The notes: generated by a model not told the origin, from the letters alone. A stretch of 64,000 nt of DNA from Methylobacterium phyllostachyos (GCF_900103445.1 NZ_FNHS01000006.1:248001-312000); one strand, 5' to 3'; positions 43,864 to 54,622 are shown, numbered from the stretch's first letter. Translations and numbers: made by a program.

Positions 43864-45819
43864 TCAGTTCGCCTTCGCGTCTACATCCAGCCGGTCGAGC
43901 ACGAGCGCCGGCGAACGCGCCGCACCGAGGTCGAAGAAGCCGATCCCGGCGGGATCCTTCGCTTTGGCGTGCAATTCCAGAGTTCCGGGCTTCATCACGA
44001 ACTGTCCCATGGCCGCGCCGATCCCTTTGGCAGCCGCGCCATTGCCGAGAATGATCGGGATGCCGAGCAAGCTGGCGGTCACGTATTCCTTGCGCAGCTC
44101 CTCCGGCTTGAGGCTCAGATCCTTCGATTGCGCTGCCAGGAACCGCTCGAACAGACCGGCATTCTCGACTGTCACGTCGAGGCTCTTGGCGCTGCCCGAG
44201 AACATCAGCAGGGTTGCCGCCGGCAGGGTGCCGGACAGCAATTCGGGACCGATGCCGCCGAGGGTCCCCGAGAGACGAACTGTCCCGATATCCCGACCCG
44301 AGATCATCAACTCCTTCACGGAGAGATCGCGCGCCTTCTGGTCCACAGCGGCGTCGGCCACGACGTCGAGGTTGAGGTCGCGATATCCGTAGGCGGGCAG
44401 CGCGCCGACGATCGGCTGGCCGGCCACCAATCCCGCGGGCAGGCTGAGACCCGACAGGGTCAGACGGCTGCTGCTCGGCACGCCGTCGCTGAGGGGGCCG
44501 AAGCTGAGCATCGCCTCGCGCAGGGCAATCCGCTGCGCCGGGCGCGGCGCCACCGTCACCGCCAAGGGACCGCCGGATGTTGAAGCGGCGGACTTGGGCT
44601 CGACGGGCTTGGGATCGGCGGGCTTTAGATCGGCGGGCTTGCCGCCGTTCGCTCGGCTCGCCTCAGAGTTCCGGCCAGGAATCCGTCCGTCCCGAGGGGG
44701 CAGACGCTCCGGTGCGGCCTCCGGCGGTAGTTCGATAGAGAGATCGTTCAGGGTAAGCTGACCGATCTGCGGCGTGAGACGGCGCATCTCGGCATCGGAC
44801 AGTCCGGCACTGGCGGCAGGTTCCGCGGCGATCGCCTTCAAAGCTTCGACCGTGGGCGCCAGCGTGGTTCCGAGCAGCGTCAGGCGGCCGATCTGTGTCC
44901 GTAGAGCGCCCCGCGACAGCGAGAGATCCTCAAGCCGCGTGCCCGCCTCCGGACCCGAGGACGCGTAGGCGACCCGGCGGATCTCGAACAGGAATGGTCC
45001 CTTCGGGTCGGCATCGCTGACGCTTAGACCCAGCATCTCCAAGTTCCCGAGCGACGTCGCCTCAATGAGATCCGCAGCCGCGGCCGCAAAGGCACGCCGG
45101 TCGTTCCCCTCTTGGAAGCCTGCAGCCACGATAGCGAAGGCGCCGTTCCAGCCGTCGGGAATCTGCCGTCCGCCGAGGTCGCGCCCGTTCAAGCTTGCGA
45201 TCTTGACGGTAGTTCCGCGCGCGTCCGCGTAAGTGACATCCGAGACCTGGATCGTACCGTAGACCTTCTGAACCGGCCCCTTTCCGTCTCCAGGCACCGT
45301 GTAAAGGCGGCTCAGCGCCGCGAGGTCGAGATCCGTCGCCCGCACCTGCCCGTAGGTCCCAGAGCCGCGGTTCGACCCCGAGACCGCGCTGACGGTCGCT
45401 CCGGCCGCGGTCAGTTCACCGACGCGGCCGGCTCGGACGTCCCGTGCGACCACGTCGCGGTAGGTCACAGTCTGGTGGTTATCCCCCGGGCCGGAACTCT
45501 CGGAGGTCAGAACGGGAACCGTCAGGCTGCCGGCATCGAGCCGCGCCAGCCGCTCGCTCCACGGCACGGCCGAGTCCGGCCTGAGGATAGCGACGAGATC
45601 ATCCTTCGAAAGCCGGGTGCCGCTGGCCGTCAGCTTCGGCGCCTTGAGGAGCGCGCCGCCTAGGGGCAGGACCACATCGGTAACCGTCACATCCTGGACG
45701 GCAACGGCACCCTCCTGCGCCGCTAGCGACGCGGGAGCGATTGCCAGACCCAGGAGCGCCAGCGCGCAGGTCGCCGCCAAGGCCGACCGGAGGCGGAATC
45801 GAGCCTTCGGATCAATCAT
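43864..45819 (-). CDS. Large exported protein of unknown function (651 aa)
   Basis: A 651-residue protein with an N-terminal signal peptide (LRSALAATCALALLGLAIAP). The rest is soluble, with repeated beta-like segments (for example VQDVTVTDVVLPLGGALLKA and DVVLPLG-like turns), and a low-complexity linker near residue 395 (NGGKPADLKPADPKPVEPKS) dividing it into two halves. Neither half matches a family I know. The internal repetition of LSGTLGGIGPELLSGTLPA-type turns suggests a beta-rich fold. The ATG at 45819 begins the signal peptide; 40 residues of upstream open frame were excluded as non-coding. It is downstream of erpA on the same strand. Confidence 0.75.
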   Translation of the reverse strand: MIDPKARFRLRSALAATCALALLGLAIAPASLAAQEGAVAVQDVTVTDVVLPLGGALLKAPKLTASGTRLSKDDLVAILRPDSAVPWSERLARLDAGSLTVPVLTSESSGPGDNHQTVTYRDVVARDVRAGRVGELTAAGATVSAVSGSNRGSGTYGQVRATDLDLAALSRLYTVPGDGKGPVQKVYGTIQVSDVTYADARGTTVKIASLNGRDLGGRQIPDGWNGAFAIVAAGFQEGNDRRAFAAAAADLIEATSLGNLEMLGLSVSDADPKGPFLFEIRRVAYASSGPEAGTRLEDLSLSRGALRTQIGRLTLLGTTLAPTVEALKAIAAEPAASAGLSDAEMRRLTPQIGQLTLNDLSIELPPEAAPERLPPRDGRIPGRNSEASRANGGKPADLKPADPKPVEPKSAASTSGGPLAVTVAPRPAQRIALREAMLSFGPLSDGVPSSSRLTLSGLSLPAGLVAGQPIVGALPAYGYRDLNLDVVADAAVDQKARDLSVKELMISGRDIGTVRLSGTLGGIGPELLSGTLPAATLLMFSGSAKSLDVTVENAGLFERFLAAQSKDLSLKPEELRKEYVTASLLGIPIILGNGAAAKGIGAAMGQFVMKPGTLELHAKAKDPAGIGFFDLGAARSPALVLDRLDVDAKAN

Positions 45820-45931
45820 GACAGGGTCCAGGCCAGAGCGTTCACACGAATCCCGTACGGGTGCCGCGTTTTGCCGGGGGAAGCAATCACGCGCGCCGGC
45901 TCGGCTCCCTGAGGCCCGAGATGTGTCGCAC

Positions 45932-45947
45932 GGGGGCAACGGCCCCC
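45932..45947 (-). terminator. Hairpin after erpA
   Basis: GGGGGC and its complement form a six-base stem around AACG about 29 bases after the erpA stop. It may terminate erpA transcription on the minus strand, ahead of the large exported protein gene. No T-run. Confidence 0.35.
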
Positions 45948-45975
45948 CGGGCGTCCCTATCCGATAGGAGCGTTG

Positions 45976-46302
45976 CTAGAGTGAGAAGGACGTTCCGCAA
46001 CCGCAGGATGCCGTGGCGAGTGGATTCTCGATCTTGAACGATTGGCCTATCAGGTCGTTCACGAAGTCAATGGTCGACCCATCCATGTATTCCAGAGAGA
46101 CCGGATCGACGACCACTGTGGCGCCGTTACGCTCGATCGCGATGTCCTGCGCCTCGCGGCTCCGGACGATATCGAAGGCGTATGAGAAACCCGAGCAGCC
46201 GCCGCCGTTGACGCTGATCCGCAGCGACGAGCCGGCGGGCTCGGCGACCATGATCTCGTTGATGCGCTTGGCGGCGCGGTCGGTGAGGGTGATTTCAGCC
46301 AT
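45976..46302 (-). CDS. erpA: Iron-sulfur cluster insertion protein (ErpA/HesB family)
   Basis: A 108-residue A-type carrier that passes Fe-S clusters to apoproteins. The three conserved cysteines are present: one in NGGGCSGFSYAF and two in SCGCGTSFS near the C-terminus. The ATG at 46302 starts the conserved sequence (AEITLTDRAAKRINEIM); the longer upstream frame was rejected. It diverges from dgt, as often seen in alphaproteobacteria. IscA/SufA-like roles cannot be excluded from sequence alone. Confidence 0.92.
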   Translation of the reverse strand: MAEITLTDRAAKRINEIMVAEPAGSSLRISVNGGGCSGFSYAFDIVRSREAQDIAIERNGATVVVDPVSLEYMDGSTIDFVNDLIGQSFKIENPLATASCGCGTSFSL

Positions 46303-46455
46303 CTGTCTCTGGCCACGCATTCGTTCGGTGGACGCCGCTGCCGGCCCGTTGCCCTGAGCGCCTTCACCGACAAGATATGGATCCTGAGCCTGCGCCGCAA
46401 CGCGTCGGACGGGGAGAGGCCATGACCAGATTGCGCGAGACAGTGGGCGGTTGCC

Positions 46456-47703
46456 GTGCGGGCTAACGGCGAGCGGTGGCGTGCGCCCTACGCCACGGAC
46501 CCGGCCCGGACCCGCGGTCGCCTGATTTCGGAGGCCGGTTCCCCCACGCGAAGCGACTTCCAGCGTGACCGGGACCGGATCATCCACTCCACGGCCTTCC
46601 GGCGTTTGAAGCACAAGACCCAGGTCTTCGTGCATCACGAGGGCGACCATTACCGGACCCGGCTAACGCACACCCTTGAGGTCAGCCAGATCGGCAGGGC
46701 TCTGGCGCGCGCTCTTGGGCTCGACGAGGATCTGGCGGAGGCGTTGGCGCTCAGCCACGACCTCGGCCACACCTGTTTCGGCCATACGGGCGAGGACGCC
46801 CTCGACGCCTGCATGTCCGCCTATGGGGGGTTCGACCACAACGCGCAGGCCCTGCGGATCGTGACACGCCTGGAGCGGCGCTATGCCGGGTTCGATGGTC
46901 TGAACCTCGCCTGGGAGACGCTGGAGGGTCTCGTCAAGCATAACGGCCCGCTGATCGACGCGGATGGCCGGCCGACGCCGCGCTACGCCGAGCGCGGCAT
47001 CCCGGCGGCGATCCTCGAATACGATGCGCTCAACCCCCTCGATCTCTGGAGCCAGGCCGGCCCCGAGGCGCAGGCCGCGTCTCTCGCCGACGACATCGCC
47101 TACGCAGCCCACGACCTGGATGACGGCCTCCGCGCCGGCCTCTTCGAGATTCCTGAGCTGCGGGCGGTTCCGTTCCTCGCCGGCCTCCTGGACGAGATCG
47201 ACGGGCTGCATCCGGGCCTCGAGCCGTCACGCAAGATTCACGAGCTGGCCCGACGCGTAATCACCCGATTCGTCGAGGATGTGATCCGCGAGGGGGGGCG
47301 CCGCATCGCCACTCTCAACCCGCGAAGCGTCGAGGACATCCGGCGGTCCAACGAGCCGGTGATCGCGTTCTCGCCGGAGGTCGCCGCCGCGGATGCCGAC
47401 ATCATGCGGTTCCTGTGGCAGCGCATGTACCGACACCCGGGCGTGGTGGCGGTGCGCCGGAAGGCCGACACCATTGTCCGCGATCTGTTCACGGCCTTCA
47501 CCACCGACCCATCGCGGATGCCGGAGGAGTGGAGCACCGGGCTTAACGGAGCCCCGGAGGCGCGGATCGCCCGCAGGGTTGCCGACTACATCGCCGGCAT
47601 GACCGACACCTACGCGGCGCTGGCCCATCGTAAGATCTACGAAACGACGCCGGACCTGCACTGGGACTTGCCCAGCCGAGGATTGCCGCTGACAGATCCT
47701 TGA
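46456..47703 (+). CDS. dgt: Deoxyguanosinetriphosphate triphosphohydrolase-like protein
   Basis: A 415-residue HD-domain dNTP triphosphohydrolase that cleaves dNTPs to the nucleoside and tripolyphosphate. The HD pattern is intact: [19 protein letters not shown] (His), [17 protein letters not shown] (HD), and the distal Asp in [15 protein letters not shown]. The N-terminal [13 protein letters not shown] motif is typical. Translation starts at GTG 46456. Family members regulate dNTP pools or act in defence; a housekeeping role is the usual reading in alphaproteobacteria. Confidence 0.93.
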   Translation: MRANGERWRAPYATDPARTRGRLISEAGSPTRSDFQRDRDRIIHSTAFRRLKHKTQVFVHHEGDHYRTRLTHTLEVSQIGRALARALGLDEDLAEALALSHDLGHTCFGHTGEDALDACMSAYGGFDHNAQALRIVTRLERRYAGFDGLNLAWETLEGLVKHNGPLIDADGRPTPRYAERGIPAAILEYDALNPLDLWSQAGPEAQAASLADDIAYAAHDLDDGLRAGLFEIPELRAVPFLAGLLDEIDGLHPGLEPSRKIHELARRVITRFVEDVIREGGRRIATLNPRSVEDIRRSNEPVIAFSPEVAAADADIMRFLWQRMYRHPGVVAVRRKADTIVRDLFTAFTTDPSRMPEEWSTGLNGAPEARIARRVADYIAGMTDTYAALAHRKIYETTPDLHWDLPSRGLPLTDP

Positions 47704-48322
47704 TGCACGGCAAAGCATTCAGCGGAACTGGATCGAAACGGGCGGACAACATGGGTCCCGTCGACGTCCCGACCTCATCGACGAAATGCGTGCGGTTTGC
47801 CCGGGCCAGCGGACCGTGAGGGCCGGGTTTTGCAGAGCGGGCATCCCGTCGAATTCCGTGCCGACCGCCTGGAAAGAGCTGACCCTGACGAAGGCCTAAA
47901 GCCATGCGCGGAGGCGGCTGCGGCCACCCCTGTCGGCAGGCCCCAGCTATACCCGTAGCCGGCCGGATGACGGTAGCCTCAGCGCCTCAATCCGCGCACT
48001 ACAGCGTCTGGTGCAACCGGAGGAGGGTCAAAGCCTGCAGCGCGCAATCGGCAGGATCTTGATCAAACTTTCCGGGATCTGGCGTTTTCACAGACCGCAG
48101 CGATGGCAGCCGTTGCTCGCTGGGAGAACGACCAAGTCCAGCCGAGTTGGTCCTCGGCGCCCGGAACATCGTGCGGCCCCGCCGGCAACCGGCCGCGAAC
48201 TGCTGCCGAACCGAGCCGCCCTTCGGTGCCGTGACAGCCTTCCGCCCCCTTGCTAGACGGCCGTTGCGGACGCAGGCCGGACGGGTCGGGCGATACCACC
48301 TCCGCAAGCGAGACCGAGACCG
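47704..48322. other. Intergenic region (619 bp) before argS, no supported gene
   Basis: This is the longest gene-free stretch. Open frames in it are short, lack ribosome-binding sites and have atypical composition. It does not fold by eye into a tRNA. No transposase remnant or IS end was recognised, although the tract 47999-48090 (from ACAGCGTCTGG onward) has a non-coding, repeat-like feel. No promoter for argS was found. Confidence 0.5.
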
Positions 48323-50074
48323 ATGAATATATTCGCCCTGTTCGAGGCCCGCGTGCGCGAGGCCCTGGAGGCGCTCACGCGCGCCGGACAGCTGCCCGAG
48401 GGCCTCGATCTCGGGCGCGTGGTCGTCGAGCCGCCGCGCGATTCGACGCACGGCGACCTCGCGACCAATGCCGCCCTGGTTCTCGCGAAGGAGGCGCGGA
48501 CGAACCCGAAGGTCCTCGGCGAGGCGCTTGCGGCCGAACTGCGGAGCGATCCGCGCGTGGTCGAGGTAAGCGTTGCGGGGCCGGGCTTCATCAATCTGCG
48601 CCTCGCGCCCGAGATTTTTCAGAGCGTCCTGCGCAGTGCCCTATCGGCGCCGGAGGCGTTCGGACGGGCGCAGATGCCGGGTGGGCCGATCAATGTCGAG
48701 TACGTCTCGGCCAACCCGACCGGGCCGATGCATGTCGGTCATGGGCGGGGCGCCGTTTTCGGCGATGCCCTTTGCAATCTCTTGGTCGCCGCCGGCCGGA
48801 AGGTGACGCGGGAGTACTACATCAACGATGCCGGGGCGCAGGTTGACGTACTGGCGCGCTCCGCCTTCCAGCGCTACCGCGAGGCCTTGGGCGAGCCCTT
48901 CGCTATCGGCGAGGGCCTGTATCCGGGCGATTACCTCAAGCCCGTAGGCGCCGAATTGGCGCGGAGCCATGGCCGCGCTCTCCTCGACCAGCCTGAGGCT
49001 GAGTGGCTGCCGGTGGTGCGCGAGATCGCCCTTGGCATGATGATGGACATGATCCGGGCCGACCTCGAAGCGATCGGCATCCGGCACGATGTGTTCTTCT
49101 CGGAGCGGACGCTCCAGCAGAGCGGTGCCGTCAAGGCACTCCTTCAGGAATTACGCGAGCGCGGGCTGGTCTACGAGGGGCGGCTGCCACCGCCCAAGGG
49201 TCAGCTCCCCGAGGATTGGGAGGATCGCGAGCAGACGCTGTTCCGGACCAAGGAGTTCGGCGACGACAGCGACCGGCCGTTGCTGAAGTCCGATGGGTCG
49301 TACACCTACTTCGCCTCCGACATCGCCTACCACAGAGCCAAGTACCTCGCGGGTGCCACCGAGCTCATCGACGTGCTCGGTGCCGACCATGGCGGCTACG
49401 TCAAGCGCATGCAGGCGGCCGTGAAGGCCGTCAGCGACGGCAAGGCGACGCTCGACGTCAAGCTCTGCCAGCTCGTGCGGCTGTTGCGCGCAGGCGAGCC
49501 GATTAAGATGTCCAAGCGGGCGGGTGAGTTCGTGACCCTGCGCGACGTCATCGATGAGGTCGGGCGAGACGCAATCCGCTTCATGATGCTCTACCGCAAG
49601 AACGACGCGACGCTGGATTTCGACCTCGCCAAAGTGGTCGAGCAATCGAAGGACAACCCGGTCTTCTACGTGCAGTACGCGCATGCCCGGGTGCGCTCGG
49701 TTCAGCGGCAGGCCCGGGAAGCGTTTCCCGACGCGGATCTCTCCGCGTCCGCTCTGCTGGCAGAAGCCGATTTCGACCTGCTCACGGATCCCGGCGAAAC
49801 CGAGATGATGCGTCTCATCGCCCAGTACCCGCGGGTCATCGAATCGGCTGCCGCCGCCCATGAGCCGCACCGGATTGCCTTTCACCTCTACGAAATCGCC
49901 TCGGCACTCCATAGTTTCTGGAACAAGGGCAAAGACTTGCCGCAATTACGATTTGTTAATGCAGCTGACCGAAAGTCGACCTGGGCCCGGCTGGCGCTTG
50001 CCGAAGCTCTTCGGAGCACGCTCGCCGCGGGCCTCGCGGTGCTTGGTGTGACCGCGCCGGACGAGATGCGATAG
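48323..50074 (+). CDS. argS: Arginyl-tRNA synthetase
   Basis: A 583-residue class I aminoacyl-tRNA synthetase. The N-terminal Add1 domain ([18 protein letters not shown]), the HIGH-type motif [11 protein letters not shown] (near residue 140), the KMSKR loop ([13 protein letters not shown]) and the C-terminal DALR anticodon-binding domain ([14 protein letters not shown] region) are present. The start ATG follows GAGACCGAGACCG. It leads a run of plus-strand genes (SPOR protein, nagZ) usual in alphaproteobacteria. Confidence 0.97.
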   Translation: MNIFALFEARVREALEALTRAGQLPEGLDLGRVVVEPPRDSTHGDLATNAALVLAKEARTNPKVLGEALAAELRSDPRVVEVSVAGPGFINLRLAPEIFQSVLRSALSAPEAFGRAQMPGGPINVEYVSANPTGPMHVGHGRGAVFGDALCNLLVAAGRKVTREYYINDAGAQVDVLARSAFQRYREALGEPFAIGEGLYPGDYLKPVGAELARSHGRALLDQPEAEWLPVVREIALGMMMDMIRADLEAIGIRHDVFFSERTLQQSGAVKALLQELRERGLVYEGRLPPPKGQLPEDWEDREQTLFRTKEFGDDSDRPLLKSDGSYTYFASDIAYHRAKYLAGATELIDVLGADHGGYVKRMQAAVKAVSDGKATLDVKLCQLVRLLRAGEPIKMSKRAGEFVTLRDVIDEVGRDAIRFMMLYRKNDATLDFDLAKVVEQSKDNPVFYVQYAHARVRSVQRQAREAFPDADLSASALLAEADFDLLTDPGETEMMRLIAQYPRVIESAAAAHEPHRIAFHLYEIASALHSFWNKGKDLPQLRFVNAADRKSTWARLALAEALRSTLAAGLAVLGVTAPDEMR

Positions 50075-50115
50075 GCCCCCAGGCCGATGACCGGCGCTGA
50101 TGTGAGGATGCTGCC

Positions 50116-51480
50116 ATGACGAACGCTTCGCGCGCTCAGGTCGATTTGGACGCCCTCGCGCGCGATCTCGACCACGACACCACGCGCGGGCCGGCCAAGG
50201 CCGATCCGCTTGCGGAGCTCGCCCGGATCGTCGGGCAGGACGACCCGTTCCGCGCCCTCCTGGCAGCCCGTGACCAGATGCGCGCCGCGATGCCGGTGCA
50301 GCCGCAGGCCGGCTGGAACGGCCGGGTCGAGCCGAGTTTCGCCCCCGAGCCGGTCAAGGCCACACCGGCCGACGCCTTCGATCAGTACCTCGCCTCGGTC
50401 GAGCAGGATACGCACCAGGACGCCCCCTACGCGCACACAGCTGACGCGGTCCAGGACGGCGCCGAGGGCGGGTACGGCGACGATCGCCCGCTCAAGCGTG
50501 TGAATCCGCGGCGGCGTCTGGTCTCGGTTGGTGCCGGCATCGCCGTGGTCGCGGTGGCCGTGACGGGGGCCCTGACCTACAAGGGGATGCACAGCTCCGG
50601 CCCAGGTGGCGTCCCGGTGGTGCAGGCCGATCCCACGCCCCTCAAGGTGGCGCCAAAGGTCGCCGACGGGGTCGAGATCCCCGATCAGAATCGGCAGATC
50701 TACGACCCGAAGGGCAAGAGGGACGGCCAGATCAAGATCGTGAACCGTGAGGAGCAGCCCGTCGACGTGGCCGAGGCGGCGCGTGCGGCGCAGGGTCCTG
50801 CAGCCCCCGGCACCAGCCAGGCCGGCACGACACCGGGCAACAGCCCGTTCGAGGCGTTTGGCGAGCCCCGGCGCGTTCGGACCGTCGCGGTGAAGCCCGA
50901 GACGCCACCCGCGCCTCCGGCGCGCGAAACGCAGGCCGATGCGGGCCCGTCCCCCATCCCGACAATGGTGCTCCCGGGGGACGAGCCAGCTGCGCCGCCG
51001 CCCACCCCGAAGGCGAAGGCGACCCGTCAGGCCGCCGCGAGCCTGCCGCCGGCGATGCCCGCGCCCGTGGAAGCTCCGCCGGCTCCGACACCGGTCGAGG
51101 CGCCGCCGCCGAAGCCCGTGGCCGTGAAGCCGCCGCCGAAAGCCGCCCAGCGCGTCGCCACCGCGGGCGCGGTGTCGATCCCCGACACGACCGCCAGCAC
51201 GACGACGTCCGACGACGCGGCCCTCCGCAACGGTCCCGTCGGCGGCTTCGCGGTTCAGCTCGGCGTGCGCGGCTCGGCCGCGGAGGCCCGGGCCGCGCTG
51301 CATCAGATGCAGGGCAAGTTCAACCAGCTCGCTGGCAAGCCCGAGCTGATCCGGCAGGCGGAGGTCAACGGCAAGACCATCTTCCGCGTGCGGGTTGGAC
51401 CGCTGGAGAAGGCCGAGGCTTCGAGCCTCTGCAGCGCTCTGCAGAGCGCCGGCGGTCAGTGCTTCGTCGCGAAGAACTGA
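50116..51480 (+). CDS. SPOR domain membrane protein
   Basis: A 454-residue protein with a cytoplasmic N-terminal 130 residues, one transmembrane segment (VSVGAGIAVVAVAVTGALTY, about 131-150), a long Pro/Ala-rich linker, and a C-terminal SPOR domain (residues about 375-450: GGFAVQLGVRGSAAEARAAL, FRVRVGPLEKAEASSLCSAL). SPOR domains bind denuded glycan at division sites. It follows argS and precedes nagZ, an arrangement seen in many alphaproteobacteria. Length is driven by the linker. Confidence 0.88.
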   Translation: MTNASRAQVDLDALARDLDHDTTRGPAKADPLAELARIVGQDDPFRALLAARDQMRAAMPVQPQAGWNGRVEPSFAPEPVKATPADAFDQYLASVEQDTHQDAPYAHTADAVQDGAEGGYGDDRPLKRVNPRRRLVSVGAGIAVVAVAVTGALTYKGMHSSGPGGVPVVQADPTPLKVAPKVADGVEIPDQNRQIYDPKGKRDGQIKIVNREEQPVDVAEAARAAQGPAAPGTSQAGTTPGNSPFEAFGEPRRVRTVAVKPETPPAPPARETQADAGPSPIPTMVLPGDEPAAPPPTPKAKATRQAAASLPPAMPAPVEAPPAPTPVEAPPPKPVAVKPPPKAAQRVATAGAVSIPDTTASTTTSDDAALRNGPVGGFAVQLGVRGSAAEARAALHQMQGKFNQLAGKPELIRQAEVNGKTIFRVRVGPLEKAEASSLCSALQSAGGQCFVAKN

Positions 51481-51760
51481 CGGAGTGACCCGTCTGCCGA
51501 GTGCGCAGACGGGGCGAATGAGGACGGGCACGACTGATCATCGGCCCATCGTCGCGCCGACGTGGTTCTTCCGGAGGGGCGCAAAACCTCCGGGTTTCGA
51601 GTCCCCGCAGCAACACCGGACGCCCCGTGCACTACGGGCTCTGCCCGTGCCGCCGATTCGTCTTGCCGGCTCCCCGTTCCCGCCCGACTTTGCACGCATC
51701 GATTCGGCCCGCCCGAGCATGCCGTCCCGCGCATCCCCCGAGTAGTCCCGAGACGTCCCG

Positions 51761-52765
51761 ATGACCTCCCGTGCCCTGATCCTCGGCTGCGCCGGCAAGT
51801 CGCTTTCTGCTGAGGAGGCTGCCTTCTTCCGCGACGTGCGGCCCTGGGGCTTCATCCTGTTCAAGCGCAACATCGGTACACCCGACGAGGTGCGTGCGTT
51901 GACCGGCGCGCTGCGCGACTGTCTCAACTCGGGGACGGCGCCGATCCTGATTGACCAGGAGGGCGGCCGAGTTCAGCGGATGGGACCGCCACACTGGCCG
52001 GCCTATCCGCCGGGGGGTCGATACGGGCGCCTGAACGGCAGCGCGGAGACGATCGCGCGGCTCGGCGCGCGCCTGATGGCGCACGACCTCGCGGATGTCG
52101 GCATCAACGTCGATTGCGCTCCGGTCCTTGATGTCCCGGCCCCGGGCTCCCACGACATCATCGGAGATCGGGCCTACGCGACCAATCCAGTCTCGGTCGC
52201 CGGGATCGGCCGGGCGGTCGCCGAGGGGCTTATGGCCGGCGGGGTCCTGCCGGTGATGAAGCACATTCCAGGGCATGGCCGCGCCGCCTGCGACAGCCAT
52301 CACGACCTGCCGGTGGTCGAGGCAAGCCGCGAGGCGCTGGCCGCGCAGGATTTCCGCCCCTTCCAAGCGCTCGCCGACCTGCCGATGGCGATGAGCGCCC
52401 ACGTGGTCTTCACCGCGCTCGACCCCGAGCGTCCGGCGACGCAATCAGCCACGGTCATCCGGGAGGTGATCCGTGGCGCAATCGGATTCGACGGGCTGCT
52501 GATGACTGACGACCTGTCGATGCAGGCGCTGAGCGGCTCCTTCCGCGAGCGGGCAGAGCGCGCCTTCGCTGCAGGCATCGATATCGGGCTTCACTGCAAC
52601 GGCGCGATGGACGAGATGGCGGCCGTAGCCGAAGCCGCACCGACCCTCGCGGGACGAGCCGCGGAGCGGGCCGCCGCCGCCCTGGCGCGGCTTGATCGTG
52701 CCGGCGACGACCTGGACGTTCCGGAAGCGCGGGCGCGGTTCGCGGCGGCCCTCGCGGCGGCCTGA
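51761..52765 (+). CDS. nagZ: Beta-N-acetylhexosaminidase, muropeptide recycling
   Basis: A 334-residue cytoplasmic GH3 glycosidase that removes GlcNAc from anhydro-muropeptides. The NagZ signatures are LFKRNIGTPDEVRALT, LIDQEGGRVQRM, MKHIPGHGRA with its following SHHDLP His, and the nucleophile Asp in LLMTDDLSMQAL. Start ATG at 51761. Its product path continues to AnmK, encoded at 56177, so two steps of wall recycling are in the window. The usual alphaproteobacterial neighbours scpA and scpB are not downstream. Confidence 0.95.
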   Translation: MTSRALILGCAGKSLSAEEAAFFRDVRPWGFILFKRNIGTPDEVRALTGALRDCLNSGTAPILIDQEGGRVQRMGPPHWPAYPPGGRYGRLNGSAETIARLGARLMAHDLADVGINVDCAPVLDVPAPGSHDIIGDRAYATNPVSVAGIGRAVAEGLMAGGVLPVMKHIPGHGRAACDSHHDLPVVEASREALAAQDFRPFQALADLPMAMSAHVVFTALDPERPATQSATVIREVIRGAIGFDGLLMTDDLSMQALSGSFRERAERAFAAGIDIGLHCNGAMDEMAAVAEAAPTLAGRAAERAAAALARLDRAGDDLDVPEARARFAAALAAA

Positions 52766-52899
52766 TCCGCGGCCTTCCACCGCCCCTGGCACCGCCCATG
52801 CTTGTGTTCGGGCTGCGCGATCCCTAGGTTCGCCCCGAATTCCTCAACCGGACGTGGCGTCCCGCTCCCGCTTCCTCGGGGCGCACGCAGGAGGTTGCC

Positions 52900-53172
52900 A
52901 TGGGCAGCATGAGTATCTGGCACTGGGTTATCGTCGCCGTCATCGTCATGCTGCTCTTCGGGCGTGGCAAGGTCTCCGATCTGATGGGTGACGTCGCCAA
53001 GGGCATCAAAGCCTTCAAGAAGGGCATGGCCGAGGACGAGACGCCTCCGGTGAGCCAGACCGTGGCGCCCCCGAGCGAGCCCGTCCGCACCATTCCCCAC
53101 GCTGCTGAGACCAGCCCCGGCACCGCCATCCCGGCGAGCCACATCCCCGGCGGTGAGCGCAAGCCGGTCTGA
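52900..53172 (+). CDS. tatA: Sec-independent translocase TatA
   Basis: A 90-residue TatA: one N-terminal hydrophobic helix ([16 protein letters not shown]), the hinge [11 protein letters not shown], an amphipathic helix and a polar Pro-rich tail. It multimerises to form the Tat pore. TatB and TatC follow. The ATG at 52900 is preceded by AGGAGG nine bases upstream. Confidence 0.93.
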   Translation: MGSMSIWHWVIVAVIVMLLFGRGKVSDLMGDVAKGIKAFKKGMAEDETPPVSQTVAPPSEPVRTIPHAAETSPGTAIPASHIPGGERKPV

Positions 53173-53273
53173 GCCGACAGTCCTGGGGACTGTCATGGCG
53201 CGTGCGCTGGTGTAGAGCCTGACGGGGCCGGGGTTTCGGTCCGGTTCCCAAGGGCAGCAGGACCGTCGACGAC

Positions 53274-53825
53274 ATGCTGGACATGAGTTGGGGCGAGGTG
53301 ATGCTGATCGGCGGCGTCGCCCTCATCGTCATCGGACCGAAGGATCTGCCGAAGGCGCTGCGCACCGTCGGACAGATCACGTCGAAGCTGCGCCGCATGG
53401 CGGGCGAGTTTCAGATGCAGTTCAACGAAGCGATCCGCGAGGCCGAACTCGATGATGTTCGGCGTGAGGTCGATGGCATTCGCAACACCGTGCGCAGTGC
53501 CGGATCAACCTTCAACCCGGTCCAGACGATCCGCGACGAGCTGAAGGGTGCTGTTGAAGGTCGGAGTAAGGTTGGGCCCGAGAAGCTGGGCCCGCCGGCA
53601 TCCGCTGGGGAGACCCGTTCCCTCGCCGACGCGACGGCGCAGCTGAAGGCCGAGCAGGAGGCTCTGCCCCCGATCCCCGCGCCTGAGGCACCTACGCCGC
53701 CGGCCGCAGCGGAAGTGCCGCTCCCGGTGCCGGGCTCCGTGGACGATCCGTTCGGCCCGCCGCCTGAACCACCTGTCCAGCACGACGGCTTGGTCGATAC
53801 GAAGAACGGCGCCGCTGTCCAATGA
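53274..53825 (+). CDS. tatB: Sec-independent translocase TatB
   Basis: A 183-residue Tat[22 protein letters not shown] with the conserved Glu and [12 protein letters not shown] hinge, an amphipathic helix and a long Pro/Ala-rich C-terminal tail. It forms the substrate receptor with TatC. Its stop overlaps the tatC start by four bases (ATGA). Confidence 0.92.
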   Translation: MLDMSWGEVMLIGGVALIVIGPKDLPKALRTVGQITSKLRRMAGEFQMQFNEAIREAELDDVRREVDGIRNTVRSAGSTFNPVQTIRDELKGAVEGRSKVGPEKLGPPASAGETRSLADATAQLKAEQEALPPIPAPEAPTPPAAAEVPLPVPGSVDDPFGPPPEPPVQHDGLVDTKNGAAVQ

Positions 53826-54622
53826 ACACCGACGCCGATGAGGCCGAGATCGAAGCCTCCCGGGCACCGCTGCTCGAGCATCTGATCGAACTCCGGGCGC
53901 GGTTGATCAAATCGCTCATCGCCTTCGTGGCGATGTTCTTTGCCTGCTTCTTCTTCTCTCGCGACATCTACAACGTGCTGGTCTACCCCTACACTTCGGT
54001 GGTGGGGGCGGAGAATGCCGAGCTGATCGCGACGCATTTTCTTGAACAGGTCTTCACCAACATCAAGCTCAGCGTGTTCGGTGCGGCGTTCCTGGCCTTC
54101 CCGGTGATCGCGACGCAGATCTACGCCTTCGTGGCGCCCGGCCTCTACCGCAATGAGCGCAAGGCGTTCCTGCCGTACCTCGTGGCAACGCCGATCTTCT
54201 TCCTGCTCGGGGCGCTGGTGGTGTTCTTCCTGGCGATGCCGCTGCTGATCAAGTTCTCGGTTTCGCTCCAGCAGGTGGGGGTTGCCGGAGAGCCGACCAT
54301 CAAGCTGATGCCTAAGGTGGATGAGTACCTGTCGCTCATCATGACGCTGATCTTCGCCTTCGGCATCGCGTTTCAGCTTCCGGTGATCCTCACGCTGCTC
54401 GGCCAGATCGGGATCATCGACGCGGCCTTCCTGCGGGAGAAGCGGCGCTACGCGATCGTGCTGGTCTTCGTGGCCGCCGCGGTGCTGACCCCGCCCGACG
54501 TGATCTCGCAGCTCTCGTTGGCACTGCCGATGCTGCTTCTTTATGAGGCGTCCGTATTCTCGGTAGCCCGGGTCGAAAAGCTGCGTGCGGCGCGGCGGAT
54601 CGACGAGGGGCTGGATGCCTAA
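53822..54622 (+). CDS. tatC: Sec-independent translocase TatC
   Basis: A 266-residue polytopic protein with six hydrophobic segments, the twin-arginine receptor. Conserved features are [17 protein letters not shown] near the N-terminus, [16 protein letters not shown], and the last-loop [10 protein letters not shown]. It is translationally coupled to tatB. A candidate Tat substrate, the NitT/TauT-type binding protein, is at 41367. Confidence 0.96.
   Translation: MNTDADEAEIEASRAPLLEHLIELRARLIKSLIAFVAMFFACFFFSRDIYNVLVYPYTSVVGAENAELIATHFLEQVFTNIKLSVFGAAFLAFPVIATQIYAFVAPGLYRNERKAFLPYLVATPIFFLLGALVVFFLAMPLLIKFSVSLQQVGVAGEPTIKLMPKVDEYLSLIMTLIFAFGIAFQLPVILTLLGQIGIIDAAFLREKRRYAIVLVFVAAAVLTPPDVISQLSLALPMLLLYEASVFSVARVEKLRAARRIDEGLDA

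Noticed and set aside
47999..48451. 150-residue minus-strand frame upstream of argS
   Set aside because: It overlaps the argS start, has no ribosome-binding site and its sequence looks like translated non-coding repeat.
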